NCBI GenBank assembly: GCA_035626815.1
Contig: DASPMY010000002.1
Location: forward strand, 6,105-70,104
Length of the DNA stretch: 64,000 bases
Direction: 5' to 3'
Origin: Croceibacterium_A sp035626815
Lineage (GTDB): Bacteria; Pseudomonadota; Alphaproteobacteria; Sphingomonadales; Sphingomonadaceae
Below are positions 44,466 through 52,656 of the stretch, in pieces; the first letter of the stretch is position 1, and each line of letters starts with the position of its first letter. The notes under the pieces were generated by a model, which ran no database searches, was not told where the DNA came from, and saw nothing but the letters and a program-made list of their open reading frames with translations. The position numbers and the translations under genes are program-made.

Positions 44466-45304
44466 TACGCCACCGCCTCGTAGCCTTCGCTCTCGAGCTG
44501 GTGCGCGAGCTCGGGCCCGCCGCTCTTGACGATGCGCCCTTTCGACAGGACGTGGACGCAATCGGGCCGCACGTAGTCGAGCAGGCGCTGGTAGTGGGTG
44601 ATTAGCAGCACGCCCTTGTCGGGCTTGCGCATGATCGCGTTGATGCCCTCGCCGACGATCCGCAGCGCATCGATGTCGAGGCCGGAGTCGGTCTCGTCGA
44701 GCACCGCGAACGCGGGGTCGAGGATGCCCATCTGCACCATCTCGGCGCGCTTCTTCTCGCCGCCCGAGAAGCCGACGTTCACCGGCCGCTTGAGCATCTC
44801 CATGTCGAACCGCAGCAGCCCGGCCTTTTCGCGCGCCAGCTTGAGGAAATCGCCGCCCGACAGCGGCGCCTGCCCCCGCGCCTTGCGCTTCGCGTTGAGC
44901 GCCTCGCGCAGGAACTGCACGTTGGACACGCCCGGGATCTCGACCGGATACTGGAACCCGAGAAACAGCCCCAGCGCCGCGCGCTCGTGGGGTTCGAGGG
45001 CCAGGAGGTCGATTCCCCTCCCGCTCGCGGGAGGGGTTAGGGGTGGGTAAGTCTGGTCGGGCGCGGCGCTAGCCGAAACAGGCCCACCCCCGGCCCCTCC
45101 CGCAAGCGGGAGAGGGGTGAAGGTGACGCTACCCCCGGTCACCTCGTACCCCGGCCGGCCGCCGAGCACATAGGCGAGCGTCGACTTGCCCGCCCCGTTC
45201 GGCCCCATGATCGCATGCACCTCGCCCGCGTTCACGGCGAGCGAGAGCCCGTTGAGGATCGCCGTGCCGCCGACGGTGGCGTGGAGGTTATCGATCTGGA
45301 GCAT
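44465..45304 (-). CDS. sufC: Fe-S assembly ATPase SufC with an in-frame palindromic insertion
   Basis: SufC is the ABC-type ATPase of the SufBCD scaffold. Walker A GPNGAGKST (34-42), the LSGGQ-equivalent GFSGGEKKR and the Walker B FAVLDETDSGLD are intact. The protein is 279 residues, longer than the usual about 250. Residues about 63-97 are foreign: they are encoded by a self-complementary repeat (45015-45118) lying between GGSVTF and IDLLALEPHERA, which are contiguous in relatives. The insert falls in a surface loop after Walker A and keeps the frame, so the enzyme may still work. Confidence 0.93.
   Translation of the reverse strand: MLQIDNLHATVGGTAILNGLSLAVNAGEVHAIMGPNGAGKSTLAYVLGGRPGYEVTGGSVTFTPLPLAGGAGGGPVSASAAPDQTYPPLTPPASGRGIDLLALEPHERAALGLFLGFQYPVEIPGVSNVQFLREALNAKRKARGQAPLSGGDFLKLAREKAGLLRFDMEMLKRPVNVGFSGGEKKRAEMVQMGILDPAFAVLDETDSGLDIDALRIVGEGINAIMRKPDKGVLLITHYQRLLDYVRPDCVHVLSKGRIVKSGGPELAHQLESEGYEAVA
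45015..45118. repeat. Palindromic repeat, family 2 (inside sufC)
   Basis: A 104-base element made of two hairpins. CCCTCCCGCTCGCGGGAGGG opens it (from 45016) and CCTCCCGCAAGCGGGAGAGG closes it (45098-45117). Between them GGGGTGGGT and CCCACCCC form an inner complementary pair. It lies in frame within sufC and encodes the Pro/Gly-rich residues about 63-97. The type (a GC-rich mirror-pair hairpin) is unlike family 1. Confidence 0.8.
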
Positions 45305-45620
45305 CGTTACTCGTTCTTACTTCAGGCGCCGTGGTGGGCTCGGTCGTGCGCGGTGCCTCGGGACACCTCACGCGTTCGACGTTGATACGGTTTTCGCGAA
45401 AGTCGAGTTCGGTGGCGAACTCCATGTCTTCCGGTGACGGGTCTTCGGTGTCGACCTTGGCCCGAACCCGCCCCAGCTCTTGCATCGCCTGCTCGACATA
45501 CGCCGCGCGCTCCCGTTCGAGTTCGGCGATCTTGGCGACGCAGTCGGATTGCGGCTCCGATGCCGAACAGCCGAGGAGAACCGCGGGCACGAGCGCAATG
45601 GAGAAGCGAGTCGTGATCAC
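45288..45620 (-). CDS. Small lipoprotein between sufB and sufC
   Basis: A 110-residue protein with a lipoprotein signal (ALVPAVLLGC, Cys18), then a coiled-coil-like stretch with KIAELERERAAYVEQAMQEL and a Pro/Thr-rich tail. Its GTG overlaps the sufB stop (GTGA), and its 3' end overlaps the sufC start by 17 bases. Nothing in it resembles a known SUF protein. It may be an unrelated insertion or an envelope partner. Because it is inside a tightly coupled operon, it should be made together with SufB and SufC. Confidence 0.65.
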   Translation of the reverse strand: MITTRFSIALVPAVLLGCSASEPQSDCVAKIAELERERAAYVEQAMQELGRVRAKVDTEDPSPEDMEFATELDFRENRINVERVRCPEAPRTTEPTTAPEVRTSNDAPDR

Positions 45621-47098
45621 CCCACGCTCCCCTCGAGGCTGATCCCGAGTAGCTTCTGCGCCTCGACCGCGAACTCCATCGGCAGCTGCTGCAGCACCTC
45701 CTTGGCGAAGCCGTTGACGATCAGCGCCACCGCTTCCTCCTGGCCCAACCCGCGCTGCATCGCGTAGAACAGTTGGTCGTCGCTGATCTTGCTGGTGGTC
45801 GCCTCGTGCTCGACTTGCGCGGTCGGGTTCTTGACCTCGATGTAGGGCACGGTGTGCGCGCCGCACTCGGAGCCGAGCAGCAAGCTGTCGCACTGGGTGA
45901 AGTTGCGCACCCCGTCGGCGTTGGCGGCGACGCGCACCAGGCCGCGGTAAGTGTTGCTGCTCTTGCCCGCGCTGATCCCCTTGGAGACGATCGTCGAGCG
46001 CGTGCCGCGCGCGTTGTGGATCATCTTGGTGCCGGTATCGGCCTGCTGGTAATTGTTGGTGACCGCGACCGAGTAGAACTCGCCGACCGAATCCTCGCCG
46101 TTCAAGACGCAGCTCGGGTACTTCCAGGTGACCGCGCTGCCGGTCTCGACCTGGGTCCAGCTGATCTTGCTCCGCGCGCCCTGGCACAGCCCGCGCTTGG
46201 TGACGAAGTTGTAGATTCCGCCGAGCCCTTCGGCGTTGCCGGGGTACCAGTTCTGCACGGTCGAGTACTTGATCTCGGCGTCCTCGAGCGCGACCAGCTC
46301 GACCACCGCGGCATGTAGCTGGTTCTCGTCGCGCATCGGCGCGGTGCAGCCTTCGAGGTAGCTGACGTAGCTGCCCTTGTCGGCGACGATCAGAGTGCGC
46401 TCGAACTGGCCGGTGTTTTCCGCATTGATGCGGAAATAGGTGCTCAGCTCCATCGGGCAGCGCACGCCCTCGGGGATGTACACGAACGTCCCGTCGGAGA
46501 AGACCGCGCTGTTGAGCGTGGCGAAGAAGTTGTCGCGCTGCGGCACCACTTTGCCGAGCCATTTCCTGACCAGCTCGGGGTGCTCGCGGATCGCCTCGCT
46601 GATCGACAGGAAGATGACTCCGGCCTTCTTGAGCTCCTCCCGGAAGGTCGTGGCGACCGAAACGCTGTCGAACACCGCGTCGACCGCCACCTTGCGCGCG
46701 CCTTCGACCCCGGCGAGCACCTTCTGCTCCTCGATCGGGATGCCGAGCTTCTGGTAGACCTCGAGGATCTCGGGATCGAGCTCGTCGAGGCTCTTCAGCG
46801 CCGCCTTCTTCTTCGGCGCGGCGTAGTAGTACGCGTCCTGGTAGTCGATCGCCGGATAACCGAGCTTGGCCCATTCCGGCTCCGCCATCTCCTGCCAAAG
46901 GCGGAACGCCTTCAGCCGCCACTCGAGCATCCACTCGGGCTCGTTCTTCTTGGCCGAGATGAACCGCACGGTCGATTCGTCGAGGCCCTTGGGCGCGAAC
47001 TCGGTGTCGATCTCGGCCGACCAGCCATGCTCGTACTCGGCCGCGCGCGCGGCGGCCTCGCGGGCTTCCTGGTCGCGAAGTTCGATGTCTTCGCTCAC
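45617..47098 (-). CDS. sufB: Fe-S assembly scaffold SufB
   Basis: SufB is the scaffold on which the SufBCD complex builds a Fe-S cluster. The protein (493 residues) is full length. Characteristic blocks are AEPEWAKLGYPAIDYQD, the GLCQGARSKISWTQVETGSAVTWKYPSC segment with a conserved Cys, and the RLGVAANADGVRNFTQCDSLLLG-like stretch with another. The start is GTG at 47098, overlapping the sufR stop (GTGA). The predicted N-terminus MSEDIELRDQEAREAAARA is typical. Confidence 0.96.
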   Translation of the reverse strand: MSEDIELRDQEAREAAARAAEYEHGWSAEIDTEFAPKGLDESTVRFISAKKNEPEWMLEWRLKAFRLWQEMAEPEWAKLGYPAIDYQDAYYYAAPKKKAALKSLDELDPEILEVYQKLGIPIEEQKVLAGVEGARKVAVDAVFDSVSVATTFREELKKAGVIFLSISEAIREHPELVRKWLGKVVPQRDNFFATLNSAVFSDGTFVYIPEGVRCPMELSTYFRINAENTGQFERTLIVADKGSYVSYLEGCTAPMRDENQLHAAVVELVALEDAEIKYSTVQNWYPGNAEGLGGIYNFVTKRGLCQGARSKISWTQVETGSAVTWKYPSCVLNGEDSVGEFYSVAVTNNYQQADTGTKMIHNARGTRSTIVSKGISAGKSSNTYRGLVRVAANADGVRNFTQCDSLLLGSECGAHTVPYIEVKNPTAQVEHEATTSKISDDQLFYAMQRGLGQEEAVALIVNGFAKEVLQQLPMEFAVEAQKLLGISLEGSVG

Positions 47099-47595
47099 GC
47101 CACGACTCCGTTCGTGTCGAGCGAAGTCGGGACACCCTGGCGCCGCCGACTCTCGCGTTGGCCTTCGGCCGCCTGCAGCTCGCTTGAGGCGAACGGAGAG
47201 GAGAGCCGGGTCAGGGGAATGTCGGCCAAAGCCCCGCGCAGCGCCTCGTTGACCACGCCCCAGTGCGGCCGCACGCTGCAGCAGGCCTCGAGCGCGCAAT
47301 CGTGGCGGCCGTGCTCGACGCAAGTGGTCAGCGCGATCGGCCCTTCGACCGCCTCGACGATGTCGGCCAATGTGATCGCCGCGGCGGGCCGCGCCAGTTG
47401 CAGCCCGCCGCCGGCGCCTCGGGTGGCGCGCAGCAGGCCGGCGCGCGACAGCAGGCTGACGAGCTTCTGCACGGTCGGCGCGGGCAGGCCGGTCTCGCAG
47501 GCCAGCTCGGCCGCCGAGACGCGCGCGCCGCCGCAATGGCGCGCGGCGGCGCACATCGTGACGACGGCATAGTCGGCCATGCTCGACAGGCGCAT
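47095..47595 (-). CDS. sufR: Rrf2-family SUF regulator with a palindrome-encoded tail
   Basis: The 166-residue regulator has the Rrf2 winged helix (SSMADYAVVTM then ELACETGLPAPTVQKLVSLLSRAGLL) and Fe-S ligand cysteines C92, C100 and C105/C106 in CVEHGRHDCALEACC. The natural domain ends near residue 130. Residues about 134-163 are encoded by a degenerate copy of the window's family 1 palindrome (47109-47195). It heads the suf operon and should repress it when holding a cluster. A perfect inverted-repeat operator candidate lies just upstream. The symbol is a functional label; IscR-like is an equal name. Confidence 0.9.
   Translation of the reverse strand: MRLSSMADYAVVTMCAAARHCGGARVSAAELACETGLPAPTVQKLVSLLSRAGLLRATRGAGGGLQLARPAAAITLADIVEAVEGPIALTTCVEHGRHDCALEACCSVRPHWGVVNEALRGALADIPLTRLSSPFASSELQAAEGQRESRRRQGVPTSLDTNGVVA
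47109..47195. repeat. Palindromic repeat, family 1, copy C (inside sufR 3' end)
   Basis: An 87-base element. The left arm CGTTCGTGTCGAGCGAAGTC is intact; the right arm CAGCTCGCTTGAGGCGAACG is diverged but still complementary in outline. The middle is longer than in copies A and B. It encodes residues about 134-163 of SufR, ending shortly before the stop, so translation continues through it. The reading frame gives SPFASSEL at one end and SLDTNGV at the other, close to the SufS extension. Confidence 0.78.
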
Positions 47596-47614
47596 TGTTA
47601 TTGCGATCCGTTCT

Positions 47615-47641
47615 CAAATCGGAGCGATTCGCTCCGATTTG
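47615..47641 (-). promoter_or_regulatory. Perfect inverted-repeat operator candidate of the suf operon
   Basis: CAAATCGGAGCGA (47615-47627), a central T, and TCGCTCCGATTTG (47629-47641) form a perfect 13-base inverted repeat. It lies 19-46 bases upstream of the sufR ATG, the expected place for a self-regulating Rrf2 operator. The next bases toward the ATG (CTCAAATC then TTGCGATCCG) are less GC-rich than the window average. The likely binder is SufR itself. Confidence 0.65.
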
Positions 47642-47718
47642 CACTTAGGTGCCCCGCCCGCCGATTTCAAACAAGCGCGGCTTTCAGGCGGCCAAATCGG
47701 CGCTCGCCTCGACGGGCG

Positions 47719-47750
47719 AAAAAAGAGGCGGCCCCGCGCACGGAGCCGCC
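47719..47750 (-). terminator. Intrinsic terminator with no obvious upstream gene
   Basis: GGCGGC (47727-47732) pairs with GCCGCC (47745-47750). On the minus strand the hairpin is followed by TCTTTTTT (47726-47719). It would stop transcripts coming from the right on the minus strand, but the next gene there, pyrD, is on the plus strand. It implies either a small RNA from the 47751-47957 gap or a guard against antisense transcription. Confidence 0.65.
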
Positions 47751-47957
47751 CTGTATAGTCGAGAACCCGCCGCATCGCGCGCCGGGCCCTTCGGGTCGCA
47801 ACGGCTCGCTAGCCGGTTTCGCCGCGCCACACTTGTATGAATGCGACACTGCCCGGCGAAAAGCGTTGCAAAACAGCCACGCATCGCGGGATTCGTGGCG
47901 GGATCGAAGTCCGGCGGCGCCGTCGACAGCCCCGGGCCTCGCTGTCATAGGCGCGCG
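47751..47957 (-). ncRNA. Possible small RNA ending at the 47719-47750 terminator
   Basis: The 207-base stretch before pyrD has no convincing protein gene. On the minus strand it contains a small hairpin (CGGCT-AGCG-AGCCG, near 47806-47819) and a CCC-GAA-GGG stem shortly after it, then runs into a strong terminator. TTGCAA and ATTCATACAAG lie upstream but not with normal spacing, so the promoter is not fixed. A small RNA is an inference. Confidence 0.3.
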
Positions 47958-48983
47958 ATGCTCTACCGCCTCGCCCGGCCCGGCCTGTTCGCGCTCGACG
48001 CGGAGCGCGCGCATCGCGTGGCGGTCGCCGCCTTGCGCGCGCTGCCGGGCCGGCCGGTCGCCCCCGGCGGGCCGCTGGCGATCCGCGTAGCCGGCATCGA
48101 CTTTCCCAATCCGCTCGGCATGGCCCCGGGCTTCGACAAGGACGCCCAACTGCCCGACGCCCTGCTCGGGCTCGGCTTCGGCTTCGTCGAGGTCGGTTCG
48201 ATCACCCCGCGACCGCAGGCCGGCAACCCGAAGCCGCGGCTGTTCCGCCTCGCCGAGGACCGGGCGGTGATCAACCGGATGGGCTTCAACAACGGCGGCG
48301 CGCCGGCCGCGGCGGCGCGGCTGGCGGCGCGGGAGCAGCGCGGCATCGTCGGCATCAACGTCGGCGCCAACAAGGACTCGGCCGACCGCATCGCCGATTA
48401 TGTCCAAATGACGCAGGTCATGGCGCCGCTCGCCTCGTACCTCGCGATCAACATCTCCAGCCCGAACACGCCCGGCCTGCGCGCGCTCCAGGACGAAGGC
48501 GCGCTTGCCGCCTTGCTCGATGCCGTGCTGGCGGCGCGCGGCGAGGCGGCACCGCCGGTGTTCCTGAAAGTCGCGCCGGACCTCGAGCCCGCCGACATCG
48601 ACGCCATCGCCCGGATCGCGCTCGACAAGCGGCTCGATGCGCTGATCGTGGCCAACACCACCGTGTCGCGCCCACCGCTGCGCTCGCGCCACGCGGGCGA
48701 GGCGGGCGGCCTGTCGGGCGCGCCGCTCAAGCCGCTGGCGCTGGAACGGCTGCGCGACTTCCGCCGCGCGACCGGCGGCGCGTTGCCGCTGGTCGGGGTC
48801 GGCGGGATCTTCACCGCCGAGGACGCCTGGCAGCGCATCCGTGCCGGGGCGAGCCTGGTCCAGCTGTACAGCGCGATGGTATTCGAAGGGCCCGGCATCG
48901 CGCGGCGGATCGTGCACGGCCTCGAGGCGCTGATGCGGCGCGACGGGTTCGCCTCGGTTGCCGAGGCGGTGGGAAGCGAATAG
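47958..48983 (+). CDS. pyrD: Dihydroorotate dehydrogenase (quinone), class 2
   Basis: PyrD oxidises dihydroorotate to orotate in pyrimidine synthesis, passing electrons to quinone. The 341-residue protein has the class 2 N-terminal helix (LYRLARPGLFALDAERAH), the FMN site and catalytic region with GMAPGFDKDAQ and the INISSPNTPGLR segment (catalytic Ser). KVAPDL, VANTT and VGVGGIFTAEDA follow. The ATG at 47958 gives the usual membrane-associating N-terminus. It begins a run of plus-strand genes. Confidence 0.96.
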   Translation: MLYRLARPGLFALDAERAHRVAVAALRALPGRPVAPGGPLAIRVAGIDFPNPLGMAPGFDKDAQLPDALLGLGFGFVEVGSITPRPQAGNPKPRLFRLAEDRAVINRMGFNNGGAPAAAARLAAREQRGIVGINVGANKDSADRIADYVQMTQVMAPLASYLAINISSPNTPGLRALQDEGALAALLDAVLAARGEAAPPVFLKVAPDLEPADIDAIARIALDKRLDALIVANTTVSRPPLRSRHAGEAGGLSGAPLKPLALERLRDFRRATGGALPLVGVGGIFTAEDAWQRIRAGASLVQLYSAMVFEGPGIARRIVHGLEALMRRDGFASVAEAVGSE

Positions 48984-48994
48984 CAGGCCCACCG

Positions 48995-50767
48995 ATGCCT
49001 CGCCATTTCCTGGTCCTCCTCGCTCCGCTTGCGCTGGGCGCTTGCGCCACCGTTCCCGCTCCCGCCGAAGCGCCGCTGGTCGCCGGGGCGCCGGACCCCT
49101 TCGCCCGCGGAGCCGCCGCCGCCAACGACCCGCGCGCCGGAGCGATCGGTGAGGAGATTCTGCGGCGCGGCGGCAGCGCGACAGATGCCGCCATCGCGAT
49201 GCTCATGGTTCTCGCGGTGATCGAGCCGCAGAGCACCGGGCTCGGCGGCGGCGGGCTGTGGGTACGCGGTGCGCCCGACGGCACGGTCGAGACCCTCGAT
49301 GGGCGTGAGGCGGCGCCGGCGGCGGCTACCGCCGAGTGGTTCCTCGGCGAAGACGGCCGCCCGCTCAACCGCACCGCAGCGACGCTGAGCGGGCTGAGCG
49401 TCGGGGTGCCCGGAAACGTCGCGCTCGCCGCCGAGGCGCATCGGCGCCATGGGCGGCTGCCATGGGCCGAGCTGCTGGCCCCGGCGATCGCGATGGCGCG
49501 CGATGGCTTCGCCGTCACTCCGCGCCTGAGCGGCTCACTGGCAGCCTTTCCCCAGCGCGCCGGACGCGACCAGGACGGCCGCGCCATGTTCTATCCCGGC
49601 GGCCGCGCTCCGGGCGCGGGCACCGTGGTCCGCCTTCCCGAGCTTGCCCAGACCTTGCAGCGGATTGCCGATGCGGGGCCCCAGGCGTTCTACTCGGGCG
49701 CCTTCGCGCAAGACCTTGCCGCCGAGATCGCCGCCGACACGCCGCGTCCGGCCGGGATGACCCCCGCCGACATCGCGGGCTACCGGGTCGAGCTACGCGC
49801 GCCGGCGTGCACCGATTACCGCCGCCACAAGGTCTGCACGATGGGCCCGCCATCGTCGGGCGGCTACGCGCTGCTGGCGATTCTCGAGCAACTCGAGCGC
49901 TTTGACCTTGTCGCGCTCGGGGTCCGCAGTCCGGTTACTTGGCACCTCTTCCTCGAAGCACAGCGGCTCGCCTATGCCGACCGCGAGTTCTACGTCGCGG
50001 ACCCGAAGTTCGTGGACGTGCCCCTCGCCGGGCTGCTCGACGCGGACTACCTCGCCGCTCGCTCGGCGTTGATCGATCCGGCGACGACGATCGCCGCCGC
50101 CGCGCCCGGGCAGCCGCCGGGCGCGGTCCCGCCGCTGGCGCGCGGCGAGGGCTGGCCCGAGCAGGGCACCACTCATGTGGTCGCGGTCGACGCCGCCGGC
50201 GACATGGTCAGCGTGGGCTCCACGGTCGAGGGTGCGTTTGGCTCGGGGCTCGCCTACGGCGGCTTCTATCTCAATAATGAATTGACCGATTTCTCGTTCG
50301 TGCCCCAGCGCAATGGGGCGCCGGTTGCCAACCGGGTCGAGGGTGGCAAACGCCCGGCAAGCTCGATGACGCCGACCGTTGTCTATGGCCCCGACGGCGC
50401 GCCATTGTTCGCGATCGGCGCGGCGGGCGGCGCGCTGATCCCGGTGCAGACCGCGCGCGCCATCGTGGCCGTGATCGACTTCGGCCTGCCACTCGAGGAC
50501 GCGCTTGGCCTGCCGTTCGTGATGGCAAGCAGCGACGGCGGGGTACTGGCCGAGAAAGGCACTTGGATGGAGGCGCTCGCGCCAGAGTTCCTGCGCCTCG
50601 GCCATCCGCGGGTGACGCCGTTCGATCAATTGCTGCGCACCACCGGCGCGTTGCGCACCGCCGAGGGCTGGCGCGCGGCGCACGATCCGCGCCTGACCCC
50701 TTTGGTGACGATCCCCGCCGTGCCCGAAGAGTCCCCCGCGATGGAGGCAGGGTTCAGCGAGGGCTGA
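48995..50767 (+). CDS. ggt: Gamma-glutamyltransferase, lipoprotein form
   Basis: The 590-residue enzyme has a lipoprotein signal (LALGAC, Cys near residue 16) instead of a plain signal peptide. GGT cleaves itself and then hydrolyses or transfers the gamma-glutamyl group of glutathione in the periplasm. The autoprocessing Thr is T392 in EQGTTHVVAVD, and GLGGGGLWV and the RPASSMTPTVV segment are present. It starts 11 bases after the pyrD stop. Confidence 0.93.
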   Translation: MPRHFLVLLAPLALGACATVPAPAEAPLVAGAPDPFARGAAAANDPRAGAIGEEILRRGGSATDAAIAMLMVLAVIEPQSTGLGGGGLWVRGAPDGTVETLDGREAAPAAATAEWFLGEDGRPLNRTAATLSGLSVGVPGNVALAAEAHRRHGRLPWAELLAPAIAMARDGFAVTPRLSGSLAAFPQRAGRDQDGRAMFYPGGRAPGAGTVVRLPELAQTLQRIADAGPQAFYSGAFAQDLAAEIAADTPRPAGMTPADIAGYRVELRAPACTDYRRHKVCTMGPPSSGGYALLAILEQLERFDLVALGVRSPVTWHLFLEAQRLAYADREFYVADPKFVDVPLAGLLDADYLAARSALIDPATTIAAAAPGQPPGAVPPLARGEGWPEQGTTHVVAVDAAGDMVSVGSTVEGAFGSGLAYGGFYLNNELTDFSFVPQRNGAPVANRVEGGKRPASSMTPTVVYGPDGAPLFAIGAAGGALIPVQTARAIVAVIDFGLPLEDALGLPFVMASSDGGVLAEKGTWMEALAPEFLRLGHPRVTPFDQLLRTTGALRTAEGWRAAHDPRLTPLVTIPAVPEESPAMEAGFSEG

Positions 50768-50834
50768 GCGCTTGCCGGAGCCGACACGGCCCCCTAACCA
50801 TTGGCCATAACAAGCCGGCCCACCGGCACCTGGG

Positions 50835-52652
50835 ATGGAGACGCTGCCCGTGCAGCTGACGGATTTCGAGGCCGCCAACAACCTGGTCGAGCTGTTCCTG
50901 CGCCGCGCCGACGAGCGGGGCGAACGGCCGTTCCTGACGGCAAAGCAGGACGGCGAATGGCGCTCGCAGAGCTGGCGCGAGGCGGCCGCGGAAGTGTGCC
51001 TGCTTGCCGAGTCATTGCGCAAGCTAGGCCTGAACGACGGCGACCGCGTCGTCATCGTGTCGGAGAACCGGCCCAAGTGGGCGCTCGCCGACCTCGCGAT
51101 CATGGCCGCGGGCGGCATCACCACGCCCGCCTACACCACCAACACCGAGCGCGATCACCTGCATATCCTGCAGGATTCGGGCGCGCGCATGGTGATCGTC
51201 TCGACCCAGAAGCTCGCCGACGTGCTGCTCCCGGCGATGGTCCGGTCCGGCGCGGCCGAGCACCTGATCGGGATCGATCCGATACGCGCCGGGCAAAGCG
51301 GCAGCTTCGCGTGCCACGCCTGGAGCAACCTCGTCACGGGCGATGCCGCCGCCGCGCGCCAGGCGGTCGAGGCGCGGATCGCCGGGATCGGGCGGAGCGA
51401 TCCGGCCTGCATCATCTACACCAGCGGCACCAGCGGGAGCCCCCGCGGCGTGCTGCTTTCCCACGGCGCGATCCTGCGCAATGTCGACGGCGCCGCCGAA
51501 GTGCTGATGGGGGATTTCGGGTGGGGCGAGGAGCGCTTCCTGTCGTTCCTGCCATTGAGCCACGCGCTCGAACACACCGCCGGACTGTACCTGCCGATCG
51601 CGCTCGGGGCCGACGTCTGGTTCGCCGAGGGGCTCGACAAGCTCGGCAGCAACATCGAGGAGGCCAGGCCGACTTTCATGATCGTGGTGCCGCGGCTGTT
51701 CGAGGTGCTGCGCGACCGAATCATCCGCCAGGTCGAGAAGCAGGGGAAGTTTGCCAACTTCCTGCTCGACCAGGCGCTCGCGTTGGCCGAGCGGCGCGCG
51801 GCGAACCAGCGCCGCCTGACCGACTGGCCGATCGAACGGCTGCTCGACCTGACCTTGCGTCCCAAGATCCGGGCGCGCTTCGGCGGGCGGATCAAGGCGC
51901 TGGTCTCGGGCGGCGCGCCGCTCAATCCCGAAGTCGGCGCCTTCTTCGAATCGATGGGCTTGATCATGCTGCAAGGCTACGGCCAGACCGAAACCGCGCC
52001 GGTGGTGAGCTGCAACTACCCCTCGGCCGGGATCAAGCTCGACACCGTCGGCCCGCCGCTGCGCGGCGTCGAGGTCAGGATCGCCGACGACGGCGAGATC
52101 CTCGTGCGCGGCGAGCTGGTCATGCTCGGCTACTGGAACAACGAGGCCGAGACCGCCAAGGCGATCGTCGACGGCTGGTTGCACACCGGCGACATCGGCC
52201 ATCTCGACGATCGCGGCCGGATCATGATCACCGACCGCAAGAGGGATATCATCGTCAACGACAAGGGCGACAACATCGCCCCGCAGAAGCTCGAAGGCAT
52301 GCTGACGCTGCAGCGCGAGATCGTCCAGGCGATGGTCAGCGGCGACAAGCGGCCGAACGTGGTCGGCCTGGTCGTGCCCGACACCCAGTGGGCGTTCGAC
52401 TGGGCCCAGGCCAACGGCGAGCCGTGCGACCTGACCGAGCTGCAGAAGCTCCCCGCGTTCCGCAGCGCGGTGCGCGCGGCGATCGACCGGGTCAACGCCG
52501 AGTTGTCGGTGGTCGAAAAGGTCCGCCAGTTTGCTTTCGCCGACGAGCCGTTCACGATCGACAACGGCGAGATGACCCCGACGCTCAAGATCCGCCGTCA
52601 CGCCATCCGCCAGCGTTACGCGGAGCGGATCGACGCGCTGTACAAAGGTTGA
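50835..52652 (+). CDS. AMP-dependent long-chain acyl-CoA synthetase
   Basis: The 605-residue enzyme has the adenylate-forming motifs: P-loop YTSGTSGSPRGVLLSHG, GYGQTETAPVVS, and the C-terminal TGDIGHLDDRGRIMITDRKRDIIV hinge. It should activate a long-chain fatty acid to acyl-CoA through an acyl-AMP. Its start and acidic N-terminal sequence resemble FadD15-type synthetases. It is separated from ggt by 67 bases. The fatty-acid chain preference cannot be read. Confidence 0.9.
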   Translation: METLPVQLTDFEAANNLVELFLRRADERGERPFLTAKQDGEWRSQSWREAAAEVCLLAESLRKLGLNDGDRVVIVSENRPKWALADLAIMAAGGITTPAYTTNTERDHLHILQDSGARMVIVSTQKLADVLLPAMVRSGAAEHLIGIDPIRAGQSGSFACHAWSNLVTGDAAAARQAVEARIAGIGRSDPACIIYTSGTSGSPRGVLLSHGAILRNVDGAAEVLMGDFGWGEERFLSFLPLSHALEHTAGLYLPIALGADVWFAEGLDKLGSNIEEARPTFMIVVPRLFEVLRDRIIRQVEKQGKFANFLLDQALALAERRAANQRRLTDWPIERLLDLTLRPKIRARFGGRIKALVSGGAPLNPEVGAFFESMGLIMLQGYGQTETAPVVSCNYPSAGIKLDTVGPPLRGVEVRIADDGEILVRGELVMLGYWNNEAETAKAIVDGWLHTGDIGHLDDRGRIMITDRKRDIIVNDKGDNIAPQKLEGMLTLQREIVQAMVSGDKRPNVVGLVVPDTQWAFDWAQANGEPCDLTELQKLPAFRSAVRAAIDRVNAELSVVEKVRQFAFADEPFTIDNGEMTPTLKIRRHAIRQRYAERIDALYKG

Positions 52653-52656
52653 GCGG

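Noticed and set aside
47667..48992. A 441-codon minus-strand ORF opposite pyrD
   Set aside because: pyrD on the plus strand is certain. The antisense frame is Arg/Ala-rich shadow, including the stretch over the possible small RNA.
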